From contig NZ_JOAG01000012.1 of NCBI RefSeq assembly GCF_000725485.1, positions 62,001 to 126,000 on the forward strand: a stretch of 64,000 nt of DNA. Reading direction: 5' to 3'. The number at the start of each line of letters is the position of its first letter. Position 1 is the first letter of the stretch. Position numbers and translations under genes: made by a program. The stretch comes from Nonomuraea candida. Lineage in GTDB: Bacteria > Actinomycetota > Actinomycetes > Streptosporangiales > Streptosporangiaceae. The notes beneath the pieces are model-generated. The model had not been told where the DNA came from. It saw nothing but the letters and a program-made list of their open reading frames with translations, and ran no database searches. Below are positions 9,393 to 20,091 of the stretch, in pieces.

Positions 9393-10793
9393 TCAGTAGC
9401 CGTGGCCGTGCCCGCGTTCGGGGTACGACGCCTGCGTCTGCGCGTTCAGGTCGCGCATCCTGACGCCGTTGGCCTTGTTCGTCCGCCAGTCGTTGATCTT
9501 CAGTACGTCGAGGCCCAGGTTGAAGTCCGAGCCGTAGATGTAGCCGTTGTAGTAGTAGGCGGACCAGAAGCCGCCGGACAGCGCGGGCGCGGTGTCGTCG
9601 GGGCCGCGCTCGAAGTAGGCGATCTCCTGCGGGTTGGCCGAGTCGGTGAAGTCGACCACCGAGATGCCGCCCTGGTACCACGCCTGCACCATGATGTCGC
9701 GGCCCTTGACCGGGATCAGCGAGCCGTTGTGCGCGACGCAGTTCTCGCGGTCGTCCTGGTGCCGGGCGATCTTGAAGTAGCTCCTGAACTGGAGCTGCCC
9801 GCGCACGATGTCGTAATAGGCGTTGGCGCCCCGGTTCGGCCCGATGGCCTCGTTGCAGGTCGGGGCGCCGCCGCCGCCCAGCTCGTCGGTGAAGACGACC
9901 TTCGTGCCCTCGTTGTTGAAGGTGGCCGAGTGCCAGAAGGCGAAGTTCACCTCGTCGCGGACGGTCGCGGTGACCCTGGGCCGCTCGGGGTGGCGGATGT
10001 CGAGCAGGACGCCCTCACCCATGCAGGCGCCCGCGGCGATGCCCTTCTCCGGGTAGGCCGTGATGTCGTGACAGCCGCTCGTGGCCGCCTTGCCGTCCGG
10101 GTACTGCCCCGGCACGCCCGGGAACCCGCCGTCGGGGAACAGGTTGGGCGTGGCGATGACCGAGGCGGCCGCCGGGTTCCGCAGCGGCACCTTGATGATG
10201 GAGATGAGGTCGTGCGGCGTCTTGCAGTCCGGATACGTGTCGCTCGGGCCGTAGGAGGAGACGTAGATGTAGACGTTCTGCCGCCGGCGGTCGGGCACCA
10301 GCGTGTGCGTGTGCGAGCCGCAGTTGGTCTCGACCGACTTGACGTAGGTCGGGTTGGCCTTGTTCGAGACGTCAAAGATCCGGATGCCCTCCCACGACTC
10401 CTTGATCGTCGCGCTCTGCCCGGTGCTGCTGCACGAGTCGTTGTTGCGCGAGGAGTCCACGGAGCCGAACAGCAGGTCGCCGTAGACGCTGACGTCCATC
10501 TGGCCGCCGGGGCAGACGACCGAGCTGACCAGCGACGTTCTCTTCGGATTCCTGATGTCGTAGATGGAGAACCCGGAGTAGTTGCCGACATAGGCATAGT
10601 TGCCCTGGAAGGCCATGTCCGTGTGGATGTCGGGCAATGCCTCGGGCTTGGGCACGTTGGTGACGTGCTTGATGTTGGGGCTCATGACGATCTCGCCCGG
10701 AGCCGGGATGTCCGCAGCCTGGGCCGGCGCCATGACACCCGCCAGCGCGACGAGCGCCGCGGCCAGGACGAGGGCCCTGCGGGGGGTGAACAC
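9393..10793 (-). CDS. Secreted LVIVD-repeat protein, copy B
   Basis: 466 residues from GTG 10793, with AGGAGG 7 nt upstream. Signal peptide about 1-27 (ending PAQA-A). It shares nearly all landmarks with copy A: NYAYVGNYSGFSIYDIRNP, the Cys-rich VDSSRNNDSCSSTGQSATIK, DELGGGGAPTCNEAIGPNRG and the closing propeller repeats. It differs by a short insertion around FPGVPGQYPDGKAATSGCHD. It is upstream of copy A in the same direction with a ~100 bp gap. Probably the first gene of a two-gene transcript from the promoter region shared with the DUF305 gene. Confidence 0.85.
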   Translation of the reverse strand: MFTPRRALVLAAALVALAGVMAPAQAADIPAPGEIVMSPNIKHVTNVPKPEALPDIHTDMAFQGNYAYVGNYSGFSIYDIRNPKRTSLVSSVVCPGGQMDVSVYGDLLFGSVDSSRNNDSCSSTGQSATIKESWEGIRIFDVSNKANPTYVKSVETNCGSHTHTLVPDRRRQNVYIYVSSYGPSDTYPDCKTPHDLISIIKVPLRNPAAASVIATPNLFPDGGFPGVPGQYPDGKAATSGCHDITAYPEKGIAAGACMGEGVLLDIRHPERPRVTATVRDEVNFAFWHSATFNNEGTKVVFTDELGGGGAPTCNEAIGPNRGANAYYDIVRGQLQFRSYFKIARHQDDRENCVAHNGSLIPVKGRDIMVQAWYQGGISVVDFTDSANPQEIAYFERGPDDTAPALSGGFWSAYYYNGYIYGSDFNLGLDVLKINDWRTNKANGVRMRDLNAQTQASYPERGHGHGY

Positions 10794-10959
10794 TCAGGAA
10801 CCTCCTATAAAGGGGGCATAAATCCTAGTTATCTTCACCTTTCTTGGCCTGGCAGGCCAGCGTCCAACGTGTCAGATTTTGTTGCGGTTCGACCTCTTTC
10901 AATTGGTAGAAATTTCCCTTAGAGTGCGCAATCTGGAGCAAAGTCAGTCAGGAGGCTGA
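10794..10959. promoter_or_regulatory. Divergent promoter region LVIVD / DUF305
   Basis: 166 bp, clearly more AT-rich than its surroundings, between divergent genes that both have good Shine-Dalgarno sites. It contains an inverted repeat TGGCCT-GGC-AGGCCA at 10845-10859, a candidate operator. Exact promoters are not resolved. Confidence 0.5.
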
Positions 10960-11607
10960 GTGCGCGCTGCACTCTTCGTCGTCGTGGGCCTGGTCGCGGG
11001 TCTGCTCGCCGCCCTCTCCGGCTGCACCTCCAGCACCACGCCGCAGGCTCCCCGGGCCGACTCGACGGCGCCCGTGCTCGCGCCGGGCCGGCCGGGTGAG
11101 CAGGCCAGGACGCTGTCACCGGCCGAGGCGGCCACCGCCGTCCCCTCGCCCACCGCCAACGCGGCGGACATCACGTACGTACGGGACATGATCCTGCATC
11201 ACCGGCAGGCCGTGGACATGGCGCTGCTCGCCCCGGCCCGGGCCGATTCCGCCAAGCTCAAGGGCCTGGCGGACCGGATCCACGACGTCCAGGGCCCGGA
11301 GATCCAGTACATGACCACCTGGCTGCGGGAGCAGGAGCAGGACGTGCCCGGCCATCACGCCCGGCACGAGGGCATGCCCGGGATGGCGACGCCGGCGCAG
11401 ATGGAGGCGCTGCGGGCGGCCAAGGGCAAGGAGTTCGACCGGCTGTTCCTGGAGCTGATGATCAACCACCATCTCGGCGCGATCAAGATGTCGGAGCGGG
11501 TGCTGACCGGCGGGTCGCACATCAAGATCGAGGAGCTGGCCACCGACGTCAGCGTGGAGCAGTCGGCCGAGATCCGCCGCATGCAGGAGATCCGGGCCAC
11601 CCTCTGA
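10960..11607 (+). CDS. DUF305 lipoprotein, putative metal-binding
   Basis: 215 residues from GTG 10960, with AGGAGG 4 nt upstream. A lipoprotein signal with lipobox LSGC places the lipidated Cys near residue 23. A Ser/Pro/Ala-rich linker is followed by a DUF305 domain (about 68-212) with two His-His motifs, MILHHRQAVDMA and MINHHLGAIKMS, plus GHHARHEGMPGM between them. DUF305 is a four-helix, ferritin-like fold often linked to copper or other metals; the His/Met content agrees. It likely acts outside the membrane together with the divergent LVIVD proteins. Confidence 0.88.
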   Translation: MRAALFVVVGLVAGLLAALSGCTSSTTPQAPRADSTAPVLAPGRPGEQARTLSPAEAATAVPSPTANAADITYVRDMILHHRQAVDMALLAPARADSAKLKGLADRIHDVQGPEIQYMTTWLREQEQDVPGHHARHEGMPGMATPAQMEALRAAKGKEFDRLFLELMINHHLGAIKMSERVLTGGSHIKIEELATDVSVEQSAEIRRMQEIRATL

Positions 11608-11705
11608 AGCGGGCCAGGAGATCCGGGCCACCCCCTGAACCGGTCAGGAGATCCGGGCCACCCTCTGAGCCGGGCCACCCTCTGAGCCGGGTCACCCTTT
11701 GAGCC
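11584..11705 (+). repeat. Tandem duplications of the DUF305 gene's 3' end
   Basis: CAGGAGATCCGGGCCACC-type units start at 11584 (in the gene), 11615 and 11645 (periods 31 and 30), each followed by a TGA. A shorter 17-bp unit (GGGCCACCCTCTGAGCC) then repeats at 11655, 11672 and 11689. The array fills the gap to the convergent gene at 11710. Confidence 0.9.
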
Positions 11706-11709
11706 GGGG

Positions 11710-12945
11710 TCAGGAGCCCACGCGCCAGGAGTGCAGGTAGTCCTCCTGCTCGGCGGTGAGCACGTCGATGCTCATCCCGGCCGCGGCCAGCTTGAGCCGG
11801 GCCACCTCGTGGTCGATCTCCCCGGGCACGTCGTAGACGCCGGGGGCCAGGCTCGCGCGCTCGCCGGCCAGCCACGCCACGGCCAGGGCCTGCGCGGAGA
11901 ACGACATGTCCATGACGGCCGCCGGATGCCCCTCGGCGGCGGTGAGGTTGACCAGGCGGCCCTCGGCGAGCAGCAGCAGCCGCCGGCCGTCCGGCAGGAC
12001 GTACTCGTCGGTGTTGGGGCGCACCCCCCGGTGGACCTCGTGGGCCAGCTCGTCCAGCGCCCGCACGTCGATCTCCACGTCGAAGTGGCCGGCGTTGGCC
12101 AGGATCGCGCCGTCCTTCATCACCGACAGGTGCTCGGCCCTGATCACGTCGCGGTTGCCCGTCACCGTGACGAACAGGTCGCCGATCAGCGCCGCCTGCG
12201 CCATCGGGCGCACCTCGTAGCCCTGGAGGGTGGCGTCGAGCGCCTTCACGGCGTCGATCTCGGTGACGATCACCCGGGCGCCGAACCCCTTGGCCCGCTC
12301 GGCCACCCCCCGCCCGCAGAACCCGAACCCGGCCACGACCACCGTGCGTCCGGCCAGCATGGTGTTGGTGGCCCGCATGATGCCGTCGAGGGTGGACTGG
12401 CCGGTGCCGTAGCGGTTGTCGAACATGCGCTTGGTACGGGTGTCGTTCACCGCCACCACCGGGAAGCGCAACGCCTCCTCGGCCGCCATCTGGCGCAGCC
12501 GGATGATCCCGGTCGTGGTCTCCTCGCAGCCGCCGCTGACCCCGTCGAGCAGGTCGGTGCGCTCGGTGTGCAGGATGTTCACCAGGTCGCAGCCGTCGTC
12601 GAGCACGAGGTCGGGGCCCACGTCGAGGGCCTGGTGGATGTGCCCGTAGTAGGTCGCCCGATCGACCCCGGCGCGGGCGTGCACCGCGATGTCGTAGGAG
12701 CGCAGCGCCTCGGCCACGTCGTCCTGGGTGGACAGCGGGTTGGAGGCGGCCAGCGCGATCTCGGCGCCGCCCGCCTTGAGCGCTCCCATGAGCACGGCCG
12801 TCTCGGCGGTGACGTGCAGGCAGGCCGCGATCCTCAGCCCGTCGAGCGGCCGCTCCAGCGCGAACCGCTCACCGATCGCCGTGAGCACCGGCATCGAGCG
12901 GGCGGCCCAGGAGATCTGCCGCTCGCCGCTTTCCCTGAGGTCCAT
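11710..12945 (-). CDS. Adenosylhomocysteinase-like hydrolase, archaeal/Thermotoga-type
   Basis: 411 residues from ATG 12945 (TAAGG 8 nt upstream); an upstream GTG/ATG extension lacks family similarity. SAHH landmarks: NPLSTQDDVAEAL, DDGCDLVNILH, EETTTGIIRL, NDTRTKRMFDNRYGTGQS, and the NAD-binding GFGFCGRGVAERAKGFGA. It lacks the ~40-residue insertion and the C-terminal DHYRY of the classical bacterial enzyme, ending instead in a YLHSW motif, as in short archaeal and Thermotoga forms. Such enzymes hydrolyse S-adenosyl- or, in methanogens, S-inosyl-homocysteine. Cytoplasmic, NAD-dependent, presumably tetrameric. It lies directly downstream of the classical ahcY behind a strong terminator, so it is probably expressed separately. 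Confidence 0.85.
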   Translation of the reverse strand: MDLRESGERQISWAARSMPVLTAIGERFALERPLDGLRIAACLHVTAETAVLMGALKAGGAEIALAASNPLSTQDDVAEALRSYDIAVHARAGVDRATYYGHIHQALDVGPDLVLDDGCDLVNILHTERTDLLDGVSGGCEETTTGIIRLRQMAAEEALRFPVVAVNDTRTKRMFDNRYGTGQSTLDGIMRATNTMLAGRTVVVAGFGFCGRGVAERAKGFGARVIVTEIDAVKALDATLQGYEVRPMAQAALIGDLFVTVTGNRDVIRAEHLSVMKDGAILANAGHFDVEIDVRALDELAHEVHRGVRPNTDEYVLPDGRRLLLLAEGRLVNLTAAEGHPAAVMDMSFSAQALAVAWLAGERASLAPGVYDVPGEIDHEVARLKLAAAGMSIDVLTAEQEDYLHSWRVGS

Positions 12946-13103
12946 GGCCAACCTTAAAGCGAAGGAGACGGCCAGGATGACGCTCGTCACGGCGCCCGGC
13001 CCGTGAGCCTTCACGACCGGCCATGACGGACGGAGGCGACGTCGGCGCGTGCGGGTCACCCGGCCTGCCGTACCGGATGGAACTGCCGTTCAAGAAGAAA
13101 GGC

Positions 13104-13143
13104 GCAGGCTCCGGGAGGCGGGCGACCGCCTCCCGGAGCCTGC
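13104..13143 (-). terminator. Rho-independent terminator of ahcY
   Basis: A perfect 18-bp stem (13104-13121 with 13126-13143) with loop TCGC on the minus strand is followed in the ahcY direction by a T-rich stretch (CTTTCTTCTT). Confidence 0.9.
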
Positions 13144-13165
13144 CGCGACCCTGCTCGGAAGAGGA

Positions 13166-15106
<1,941 letters not shown>

Positions 15107-16039
15107 TCAGCCGGAGGCGGAGGCGCTGCGCTGCCGGTCGAGGTCGGGCTCCAGGTAGATCACGCGGGCGATCGGCACGGCCTCGCGGATGCGCTGCTCC
15201 GCCTCGTCGATGCCGCGCGCCACCTCGGCCGCCGTGTCGTCGTGCTCGACCGCGATCTTCGCCGCCACCAGCAGCTCCTCGGGCCCCAGGTGCAGCGTGC
15301 GCATGTGGATGACCCGCGACACCTCGGGCGCGTTCTCCAGCGCGACCCGGATCTGCTCCTCCACCTCGGGCGAGGCGCCCTCGCCGACCAGCAGCGACTT
15401 GGTCTCGACGGCCAGCACGATCGCGATCACGGCCAGCAGCACGCCGATCATGATGGTGCCGACGCCGTCCCAGATGCCGTTGCCGGTGATGACCGCCATC
15501 GTCACGCCGAACAGCGCGAAGATCAGGCCCAGCAGCGCGCCCAGGTCCTCCAGCAGGATGACGGGCAGCTCGGGCGACTTGGAGCGGCGGATGAAGGCGA
15601 CCCACGACTGCTTGCCGCGTACGGCGTTGGACTCCCTGATCGCGGTGCGGAACGAGAACGCCTCGGCGATGATCGCGAAGATCAGCACCCCGAACGCCCA
15701 GATCGGCGCCTCCACCCTGTGCGGGTCGGAGAGCTTGTGCACGCCCTCGTAGAGCGAGAACGCCGCGCCGATCGTGAACAGCACCACGGCCACCACGAAC
15801 GCGTAGAAGTAGCGCTCGCGGCCGTAGCCGAACGGGTGCTCCTTGGTCCTGGCCCTGGCCGCCCGCTTGCCGCCCACCAGCAGCAGCACCTGGTTGCCCG
15901 AGTCGGCGACCGAGTGGATGCCCTCCGCCAGCATCGAGGACGACCCGGTGAAGAAAGCGGCCACGAACTTGGCCACGGCAATGGCCAAGTTCGCGGTCAA
16001 TGCCGCAATGATCGCTTTTGTTCCACCGCTCGCACTCAC
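15107..16039 (-). CDS. Cation diffusion facilitator (CDF) transporter
   Basis: 310 residues from GTG 16039, with GGAGA about 6 nt upstream. Six transmembrane helices: AIIAALTANLAIAVAKFVAA, SSSMLAEGIHSVADSGNQVL (metal-site H and D), FVVAVVLFTIGAAFSLYEG, PIWAFGVLIFAIIAEAFSF, ILLEDLGALLGLIFALFGV (E/D in place of the common H/D pair), and a sixth near 195-215. A cytoplasmic C-terminal domain (about 220-295) follows. It exports divalent cations (Zn, Mn or Fe type) in exchange for protons; the E/D pair points away from strict zinc selectivity, by inference. It seems monocistronic. Confidence 0.92.
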   Translation of the reverse strand: MSASGGTKAIIAALTANLAIAVAKFVAAFFTGSSSMLAEGIHSVADSGNQVLLLVGGKRAARARTKEHPFGYGRERYFYAFVVAVVLFTIGAAFSLYEGVHKLSDPHRVEAPIWAFGVLIFAIIAEAFSFRTAIRESNAVRGKQSWVAFIRRSKSPELPVILLEDLGALLGLIFALFGVTMAVITGNGIWDGVGTIMIGVLLAVIAIVLAVETKSLLVGEGASPEVEEQIRVALENAPEVSRVIHMRTLHLGPEELLVAAKIAVEHDDTAAEVARGIDEAEQRIREAVPIARVIYLEPDLDRQRSASASG

Positions 16040-16087
16040 CGGCGTTCTCCAGACATAAAGATCATGTAAAAAGGCTCGGAAGGGATC

Positions 16088-17194
16088 CTATGGGGAAATC
16101 CTCGCCTTTACCTCAGCGATCGCCGACGCCGAGCTCGGATCGATGCCGTATCCCAGCGCCAGATAGGTGCTGGCGTAGTCGGCGAGCCCGATGAGCCAGG
16201 CCATCCGCTCCAGCGGATGCGTGCCCTCGGCGGTGAGCTCGGTCACCGGCACGTCGCGCTCGCGCGCCAGCCGCAGCGACGCCTCGCGCCGCCGCGTCAC
16301 CTGGGGGTGCTCCTCGACGTCACGCAGCATGACGAGGCGCAGCGACCGCGCCGCCGTGTCGGCGAAGATGTCGCGCTCGGCCAGCGGCCCGTCGAACACC
16401 GCCACCTGGTGGTGGTCGGCCTCGGGCAGCTCACCGAATATGGCGGGATATTTCGCGTTCGCGCCGAGCTGGCAGACCAGCCGGTACGCCGCCACCGAGG
16501 CGACCGGCGACGATCCCCAGATCATCGGCACGCTCTCGGCCAGGTCCATCGCCAGCGACTTGCCGGGGTTGATGAACGACTCGCTGGAGGGCCGGCACCG
16601 GTGCGCCATGTCCTCCAGCGACCCGGCCACCCGCTCGAACAGGTCGGCGTCGGCCTGCACCAGCCGCAGCTCCGCCGCCGCCACGATCAGGGGCACGCTC
16701 AGCAGCCACAGGCCGGCCCTGGACTGCCCGCTCACCGGCACCGGCACGTAGACGGCCGACGCCTGCGTGGCGATGGCCTCCAGCGGGGAGCCGGCCGGGC
16801 CCACCCCGAGCAGCGTGCAGCCGCGCCGCACCGCCTGCGTGGCGAGCGACAGCGTCTCCTCGGTGGTGCCGGAGCCGGAGACGGTGACGACCAGGTCGGC
16901 GGCGCCCACCCAGCCGGGGAGCTGGTAGGAGCGCAGGGTCACGATCGGCAGCGGCGCGCCCTTGCCGACGACCGCCGCCAGCAGGTCACCGGCCAGGCCG
17001 GAGCCGCCCATGCCGGCGACCACGATGGCGCGCGGGCGGCCGAACCCGGCCAGCCGGTCGACGCGCGCCTCCACGGCGCTGCGGTAGCCGGTGCGGATGT
17101 GCGCCGCGGAGGCGGCGACGGCCGGAAGCATGCCGCCAGGATCGGCCTCGCCGAGGTGACGCTGGTCGTCGAGCCGCTCCGGCTCCCAGGTCAC
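16088..17194 (-). CDS. SIS-domain phosphoglucose/phosphomannose isomerase-like protein
   Basis: 368 residues from GTG 17194, overlapping the stop of the Trm112-like gene (GTGA). Two SIS folds: [20 protein letters not shown] and [20 protein letters not shown] in the first, and a bifunctional PGI/PMI C-terminal domain (about 200-368, with [19 protein letters not shown]). It would interconvert fructose-6-P with glucose-6-P or mannose-6-P, feeding ManB two genes upstream. From memory it matches mycobacterial Rv3256c in position next to manB. Cytoplasmic. Confidence 0.88.
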   Translation of the reverse strand: MTWEPERLDDQRHLGEADPGGMLPAVAASAAHIRTGYRSAVEARVDRLAGFGRPRAIVVAGMGGSGLAGDLLAAVVGKGAPLPIVTLRSYQLPGWVGAADLVVTVSGSGTTEETLSLATQAVRRGCTLLGVGPAGSPLEAIATQASAVYVPVPVSGQSRAGLWLLSVPLIVAAAELRLVQADADLFERVAGSLEDMAHRCRPSSESFINPGKSLAMDLAESVPMIWGSSPVASVAAYRLVCQLGANAKYPAIFGELPEADHHQVAVFDGPLAERDIFADTAARSLRLVMLRDVEEHPQVTRRREASLRLARERDVPVTELTAEGTHPLERMAWLIGLADYASTYLALGYGIDPSSASAIAEVKARISP

Positions 17195-17358
17195 GGCTTC
17201 CTGGCCTCGTCGACGAGCAGGACCGGAATGTCGTCCCTGACCGGGTAGATCAGCCCGCATCCCGTGCAGACCAGCTCCTCGGCCTCGTGCTCGGCCCGCA
17301 GCGGAGCCTTGCACGCGGGACAGGCCAGGATCTCAAGCAGCCAGTCGTCGATCTTCAC
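17191..17358 (-). CDS. Trm112-family zinc-ribbon protein
   Basis: 55 residues from GTG 17358, overlapping the manB stop by 4 nt. Four-Cys zinc ribbon: [11 protein letters not shown] then [11 protein letters not shown], followed by [12 protein letters not shown]. Trm112 proteins act as partners of methyltransferases in eukaryotes and archaea; the bacterial ones are mostly uncharacterised. It is squeezed between manB and the SIS isomerase and coupled to both by 4-nt overlaps. Confidence 0.9.
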   Translation of the reverse strand: MKIDDWLLEILACPACKAPLRAEHEAEELVCTGCGLIYPVRDDIPVLLVDEARKP

Positions 17359-18704
17359 TCTGACACCTTTCCCACAATGGCGAGGACCTCGTCCCTGATC
17401 GCCGTCATCTTGCTCTCGTCGGCCGCCTCGGCGTTCAGCCGCAGCAGCGGCTCGGTGTTGGAGGGCCGCAGGTTGAACCACCAGCCGGACCCGCTCACGG
17501 TCAGCCCGTCGAGCTCGTCGAACTCCCCGCGCCCGGCGAACGCTTCCCGGACCCGCCGCAGCGCCTCCGCCTGGTCGGACACCGTGCTGTTGACCTCGCC
17601 GGAGGCGTGGTAGCGCGAGTAGGCCGCGACGACCTGCGACAACGCCCGGTCCTGCTCACCCAGCGCGGCCAGCACGTGCAGCGCGGCCAGCATCCCCGAG
17701 TCGGCGAACCAGAAGTCCCTGAAGTAGTAGTGGGCCGAGTGCTCGCCCCCGAACACGGCCCCCGACCTGGCCATCTCGGCCTTGATGAACGAGTGGCCGA
17801 CCCGCGTGCGCACCGGCACGCCGCCGTGCTCGCGCACGATCTCCGGCACGCCGAGCGACGTGATCAGATTGTGAATGATCGTCGAGCCCGGATATTTCGC
17901 CAGCTCGCGCACCGCGACCAGCGCCGTGATCGCCGACGGCGAGACCGACCGGCCCCGCTCGTCGATCACCCAGCACCGGTCGGCGTCGCCGTCGAAGGCC
18001 AGCCCGAGGTCGGCGCCGCTGTCGACGACGGCCCGCTGCAGGTCGAGGAGGTTCTGTGGCTCCAGCGGGTTGGCCTCGTGGTTGGGGAAGCTGCCGTCGA
18101 GCTCGAAGTAGAGCGGCACGAGATCGATCGGCAGGCCCTCGAACACCGCGGGGACGGTGTGCCCGCCCATGCCGTTGCCGGCGTCGACGACCACCTTCAG
18201 CCGCCGGGCGCCGCTCAGGTCGACCAGCCGGCGCAGGTGGCCGGCGTAGCCCGTGAGCAGGTCTTTCTCGATCAGCGACCCGCTCGGCGTGGCGGTCACC
18301 CCGACCAGCTCGGCCGCCCTGTCGCGGATCTCCGTCAGCCCCGTGTCACCGCCGATCGGCACGGCGCCGGCGCGGCACATCTTCATGCCGTTGTAGCGGG
18401 CGGGGTTGTGGCTGGCGGTGAACATCACGCCGGGCAGCCCGAGGCTGCCGCTGGCGTAGTAGAGCAGGTCGGTCGAGCCCAGACCGGCGTGCACGACGTC
18501 GGCACGGCGCGAACGGGCGCCCCTGATGAACGCCTCGGCCAGCGGCGGCGAGGACTCGCGCATGTCGTGCGCGACCACGACCGACTCGGCCCCTGTCACC
18601 TCGACGAAGGCCGCCCCCACGGCCTCGGCGGTCGGCTCGTCCAGCTCGTCGGGCACCACCCCGCGAACGTCGTACGCTTTGAAGATCTTGGCGAGGTCGC
18701 CCAC
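17355..18704 (-). CDS. manB: Phosphomannomutase/phosphoglucomutase
   Basis: 449 residues from GTG 18704. The alpha-D-phosphohexomutase signatures are complete: the phosphoserine loop [14 protein letters not shown] (about 94-107), metal-binding loop [11 protein letters not shown] (about 228-238), sugar loop [12 protein letters not shown] and phosphate-binding [11 protein letters not shown]. It converts mannose-6-P to mannose-1-P for GDP-mannose (ManC at 37365-38459). It is first gene of a three-gene coupled operon with the Trm112-like and SIS proteins. Same local order as Rv3257c/Rv3256c. Confidence 0.95.
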   Translation of the reverse strand: MGDLAKIFKAYDVRGVVPDELDEPTAEAVGAAFVEVTGAESVVVAHDMRESSPPLAEAFIRGARSRRADVVHAGLGSTDLLYYASGSLGLPGVMFTASHNPARYNGMKMCRAGAVPIGGDTGLTEIRDRAAELVGVTATPSGSLIEKDLLTGYAGHLRRLVDLSGARRLKVVVDAGNGMGGHTVPAVFEGLPIDLVPLYFELDGSFPNHEANPLEPQNLLDLQRAVVDSGADLGLAFDGDADRCWVIDERGRSVSPSAITALVAVRELAKYPGSTIIHNLITSLGVPEIVREHGGVPVRTRVGHSFIKAEMARSGAVFGGEHSAHYYFRDFWFADSGMLAALHVLAALGEQDRALSQVVAAYSRYHASGEVNSTVSDQAEALRRVREAFAGRGEFDELDGLTVSGSGWWFNLRPSNTEPLLRLNAEAADESKMTAIRDEVLAIVGKVSE

Positions 18705-18748
18705 TCTCCAGCTCCGCCCCTAGGTCGTTTCCGCCTTACACCAGGAGC

Positions 18749-19117
18749 CTACCGGTCGCGATGCTGCTGAGCCGATCTCAGAACACGCAGGTGCCCGCGA
18801 CGGCCGACCTCGACGCCCTGCCCGACCGGCTCACCGCCGCCGGGCGACGTGGGCCGCGCCGCCTCCCTGACCGCGTTGGCCAGCGCCTCGAGATCGTCGG
18901 AACTGGGCGAGGCGCCGTCCGTCGGCAGCCGCACCACCTCCCAGCCGCGGGGAGCGGTCAGCCTCTCGGCGTGTTCGGCGCACAGGTCATAACAGTGTGG
19001 CTCCGCGTACGTCGCCAGGGGGCCGAGAACAGCGGTCGAGTCGGCGTATACGTACGTGAGCGTGAAGACGGCAGGCTGGCTGCAGGCGGTGCGGGAACAG
19101 CGGCGGACGGGGCTCAC
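18749..19117 (-). CDS. DUF3499 protein
   Basis: 122 residues from GTG 19117. The N-terminus SPVRRCSRTACSQPAVFTLT and the later HCYDLCAEHAERLTAPRGWE are typical of DUF3499, with paired Cys and a C-x-x-H that could bind zinc. The C-terminus is Gly/Pro then basic and variable. Function unknown; it is conserved in actinobacteria next to manB and the metallopeptidase-like gene. No Shine-Dalgarno; a TACGGT box 6 nt upstream suggests a leaderless mRNA. Confidence 0.88.
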   Translation of the reverse strand: MSPVRRCSRTACSQPAVFTLTYVYADSTAVLGPLATYAEPHCYDLCAEHAERLTAPRGWEVVRLPTDGASPSSDDLEALANAVREAARPTSPGGGEPVGQGVEVGRRGHLRVLRSAQQHRDR

Positions 19118-19123
19118 GGAGGG

Positions 19124-19129
19124 ACCGTA
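19124..19129 (-). promoter_or_regulatory. Predicted -10 box, leaderless DUF3499
   Basis: TACGGT on the minus strand ends 6 nt before GTG 19117; no Shine-Dalgarno. Confidence 0.5.
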
Positions 19130-19503
19130 TCTGGTAAGAGTGCGAGGCGCCACTACCTGAGCGCTCTTAACGAGCGTGTCGCCACAATTCGGACACCTGT
19201 CGCAGGCTTTCCACCCACATGCCCCGAAGCCTCCTCCCCTTCCCCGGCACTTCCCTCCCCGGCTTCCCCGCCGCCTGACCAGCTCAATCCTCCCCCACCC
19301 CATGAACCTCCCATCCCCTCCCCACCGTTCTCCCTCCTCCGCCCCCCTCCCGCTCCCCCCGGAAGCACCCCTTCCACCGCGAACCCGCCCACCACCGCCC
19401 CGCGCGCCAGGACACCCGCCGGGGAGGAAGCCCGGGGAAGCCGGCGCAGAAGCCCAAGAGCCGGCCGGGGCGTCGCCTCTCAAGGATGGCGGGACCGGCC
19501 CCG

Positions 19504-19509
19504 TACACT
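19504..19509 (+). promoter_or_regulatory. Predicted -10 box, leaderless metallopeptidase-like gene
   Basis: TACACT ends 7 nt before GTG 19517; no Shine-Dalgarno. Confidence 0.5.
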
Positions 19510-19516
19510 TGCTGAC

Positions 19517-19957
19517 GTGACACAGAAGCGCGGTCCCCGACGGCGCGATCGCCACGGTCGCGGCCTCCGCGGCCCGCTCGCCCCCTCCCACGTCCCCATG
19601 GCCAAGTCCCGCAGCGAACGCTTCGACGACCTGGTGCTCGACGCGGTCGACCGGCTCAGGCCGCGCTGGGAGAAACAGCTCTCGGCGGTGGAGTTCGCGG
19701 TGGAGGACGTGCCTCCGCTGAGCGAGCTGGGCGACGGCCCCCGCCTCAACTCCGACCCGATCCCCTTCGGCCGCGCGGACGCCGCGACCGGCCAGTCCCC
19801 CGCGTCCGTCGTCGTCTACCGCCGCCCGCTGGAGGCCCGTGCCAGAGACAGGGACACGCTGGGCGCGATGGTCCACGACACGGTGGTGGAGCAGGTGGCC
19901 ACCCTCCTGGGCCTGGCCCCCGAGACGGTCGACCCGGGCTACGACGACCGCCGCTGA
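19517..19957 (+). CDS. Metallopeptidase-family protein lacking HExxH
   Basis: 146 residues from GTG 19517. A basic, probably disordered start (about 1-30) is followed by a zincin-like (minimal metalloprotease) domain: SERFDDLVLDAVDRLRPRWE, then VVVYRRPLEARARDRDTLGA. Where other members of this fold have HExxH there is VHDTVVEQVATLLGLAP, so the zinc-binding histidines are absent. Actinobacterial members of this family often share this loss as far as I recall, so a non-enzymatic role is likely. It is positioned like Rv3259 beside DUF3499 and WhiB. Confidence 0.85.
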   Translation: MTQKRGPRRRDRHGRGLRGPLAPSHVPMAKSRSERFDDLVLDAVDRLRPRWEKQLSAVEFAVEDVPPLSELGDGPRLNSDPIPFGRADAATGQSPASVVVYRRPLEARARDRDTLGAMVHDTVVEQVATLLGLAPETVDPGYDDRR

Positions 19958-20091
19958 TCACGTCACGTACGGCGGCGAGCCCGCCTGGCCCGGGTTCGCA
20001 TCCGGGAGGCTCCCGGCGCATCCGCATTCCGGCGTCGCCGGGGGCGGGCGAAGCGGCGGTGAGGGCGGCCACGTTCTGCGATGCTGTGGGC

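Larger units (their letters stand above)
19118..19516. other. Gene-free divergent gap with C-rich pyrimidine tract
   Basis: 399 bp between the divergent DUF3499 and metallopeptidase-like genes. No supported gene. Roughly 19218-19400 is strongly strand-biased, being rich in C and T and poor in G on the + strand, with many CCCC runs. Predicted -10 boxes lie at both ends (19124-19129 and 19504-19509). Confidence 0.7.

Noticed and set aside
11584..11705. CRISPR-like array
   Set aside because: Direct repeats lie head to tail without unique spacers and vary in length; they copy a gene end.
18761..19516. Plus-strand extension of the metallopeptidase-like gene to 18761
   Set aside because: It runs antisense to DUF3499 and through the C-rich tract; family similarity starts only after GTG 19517.
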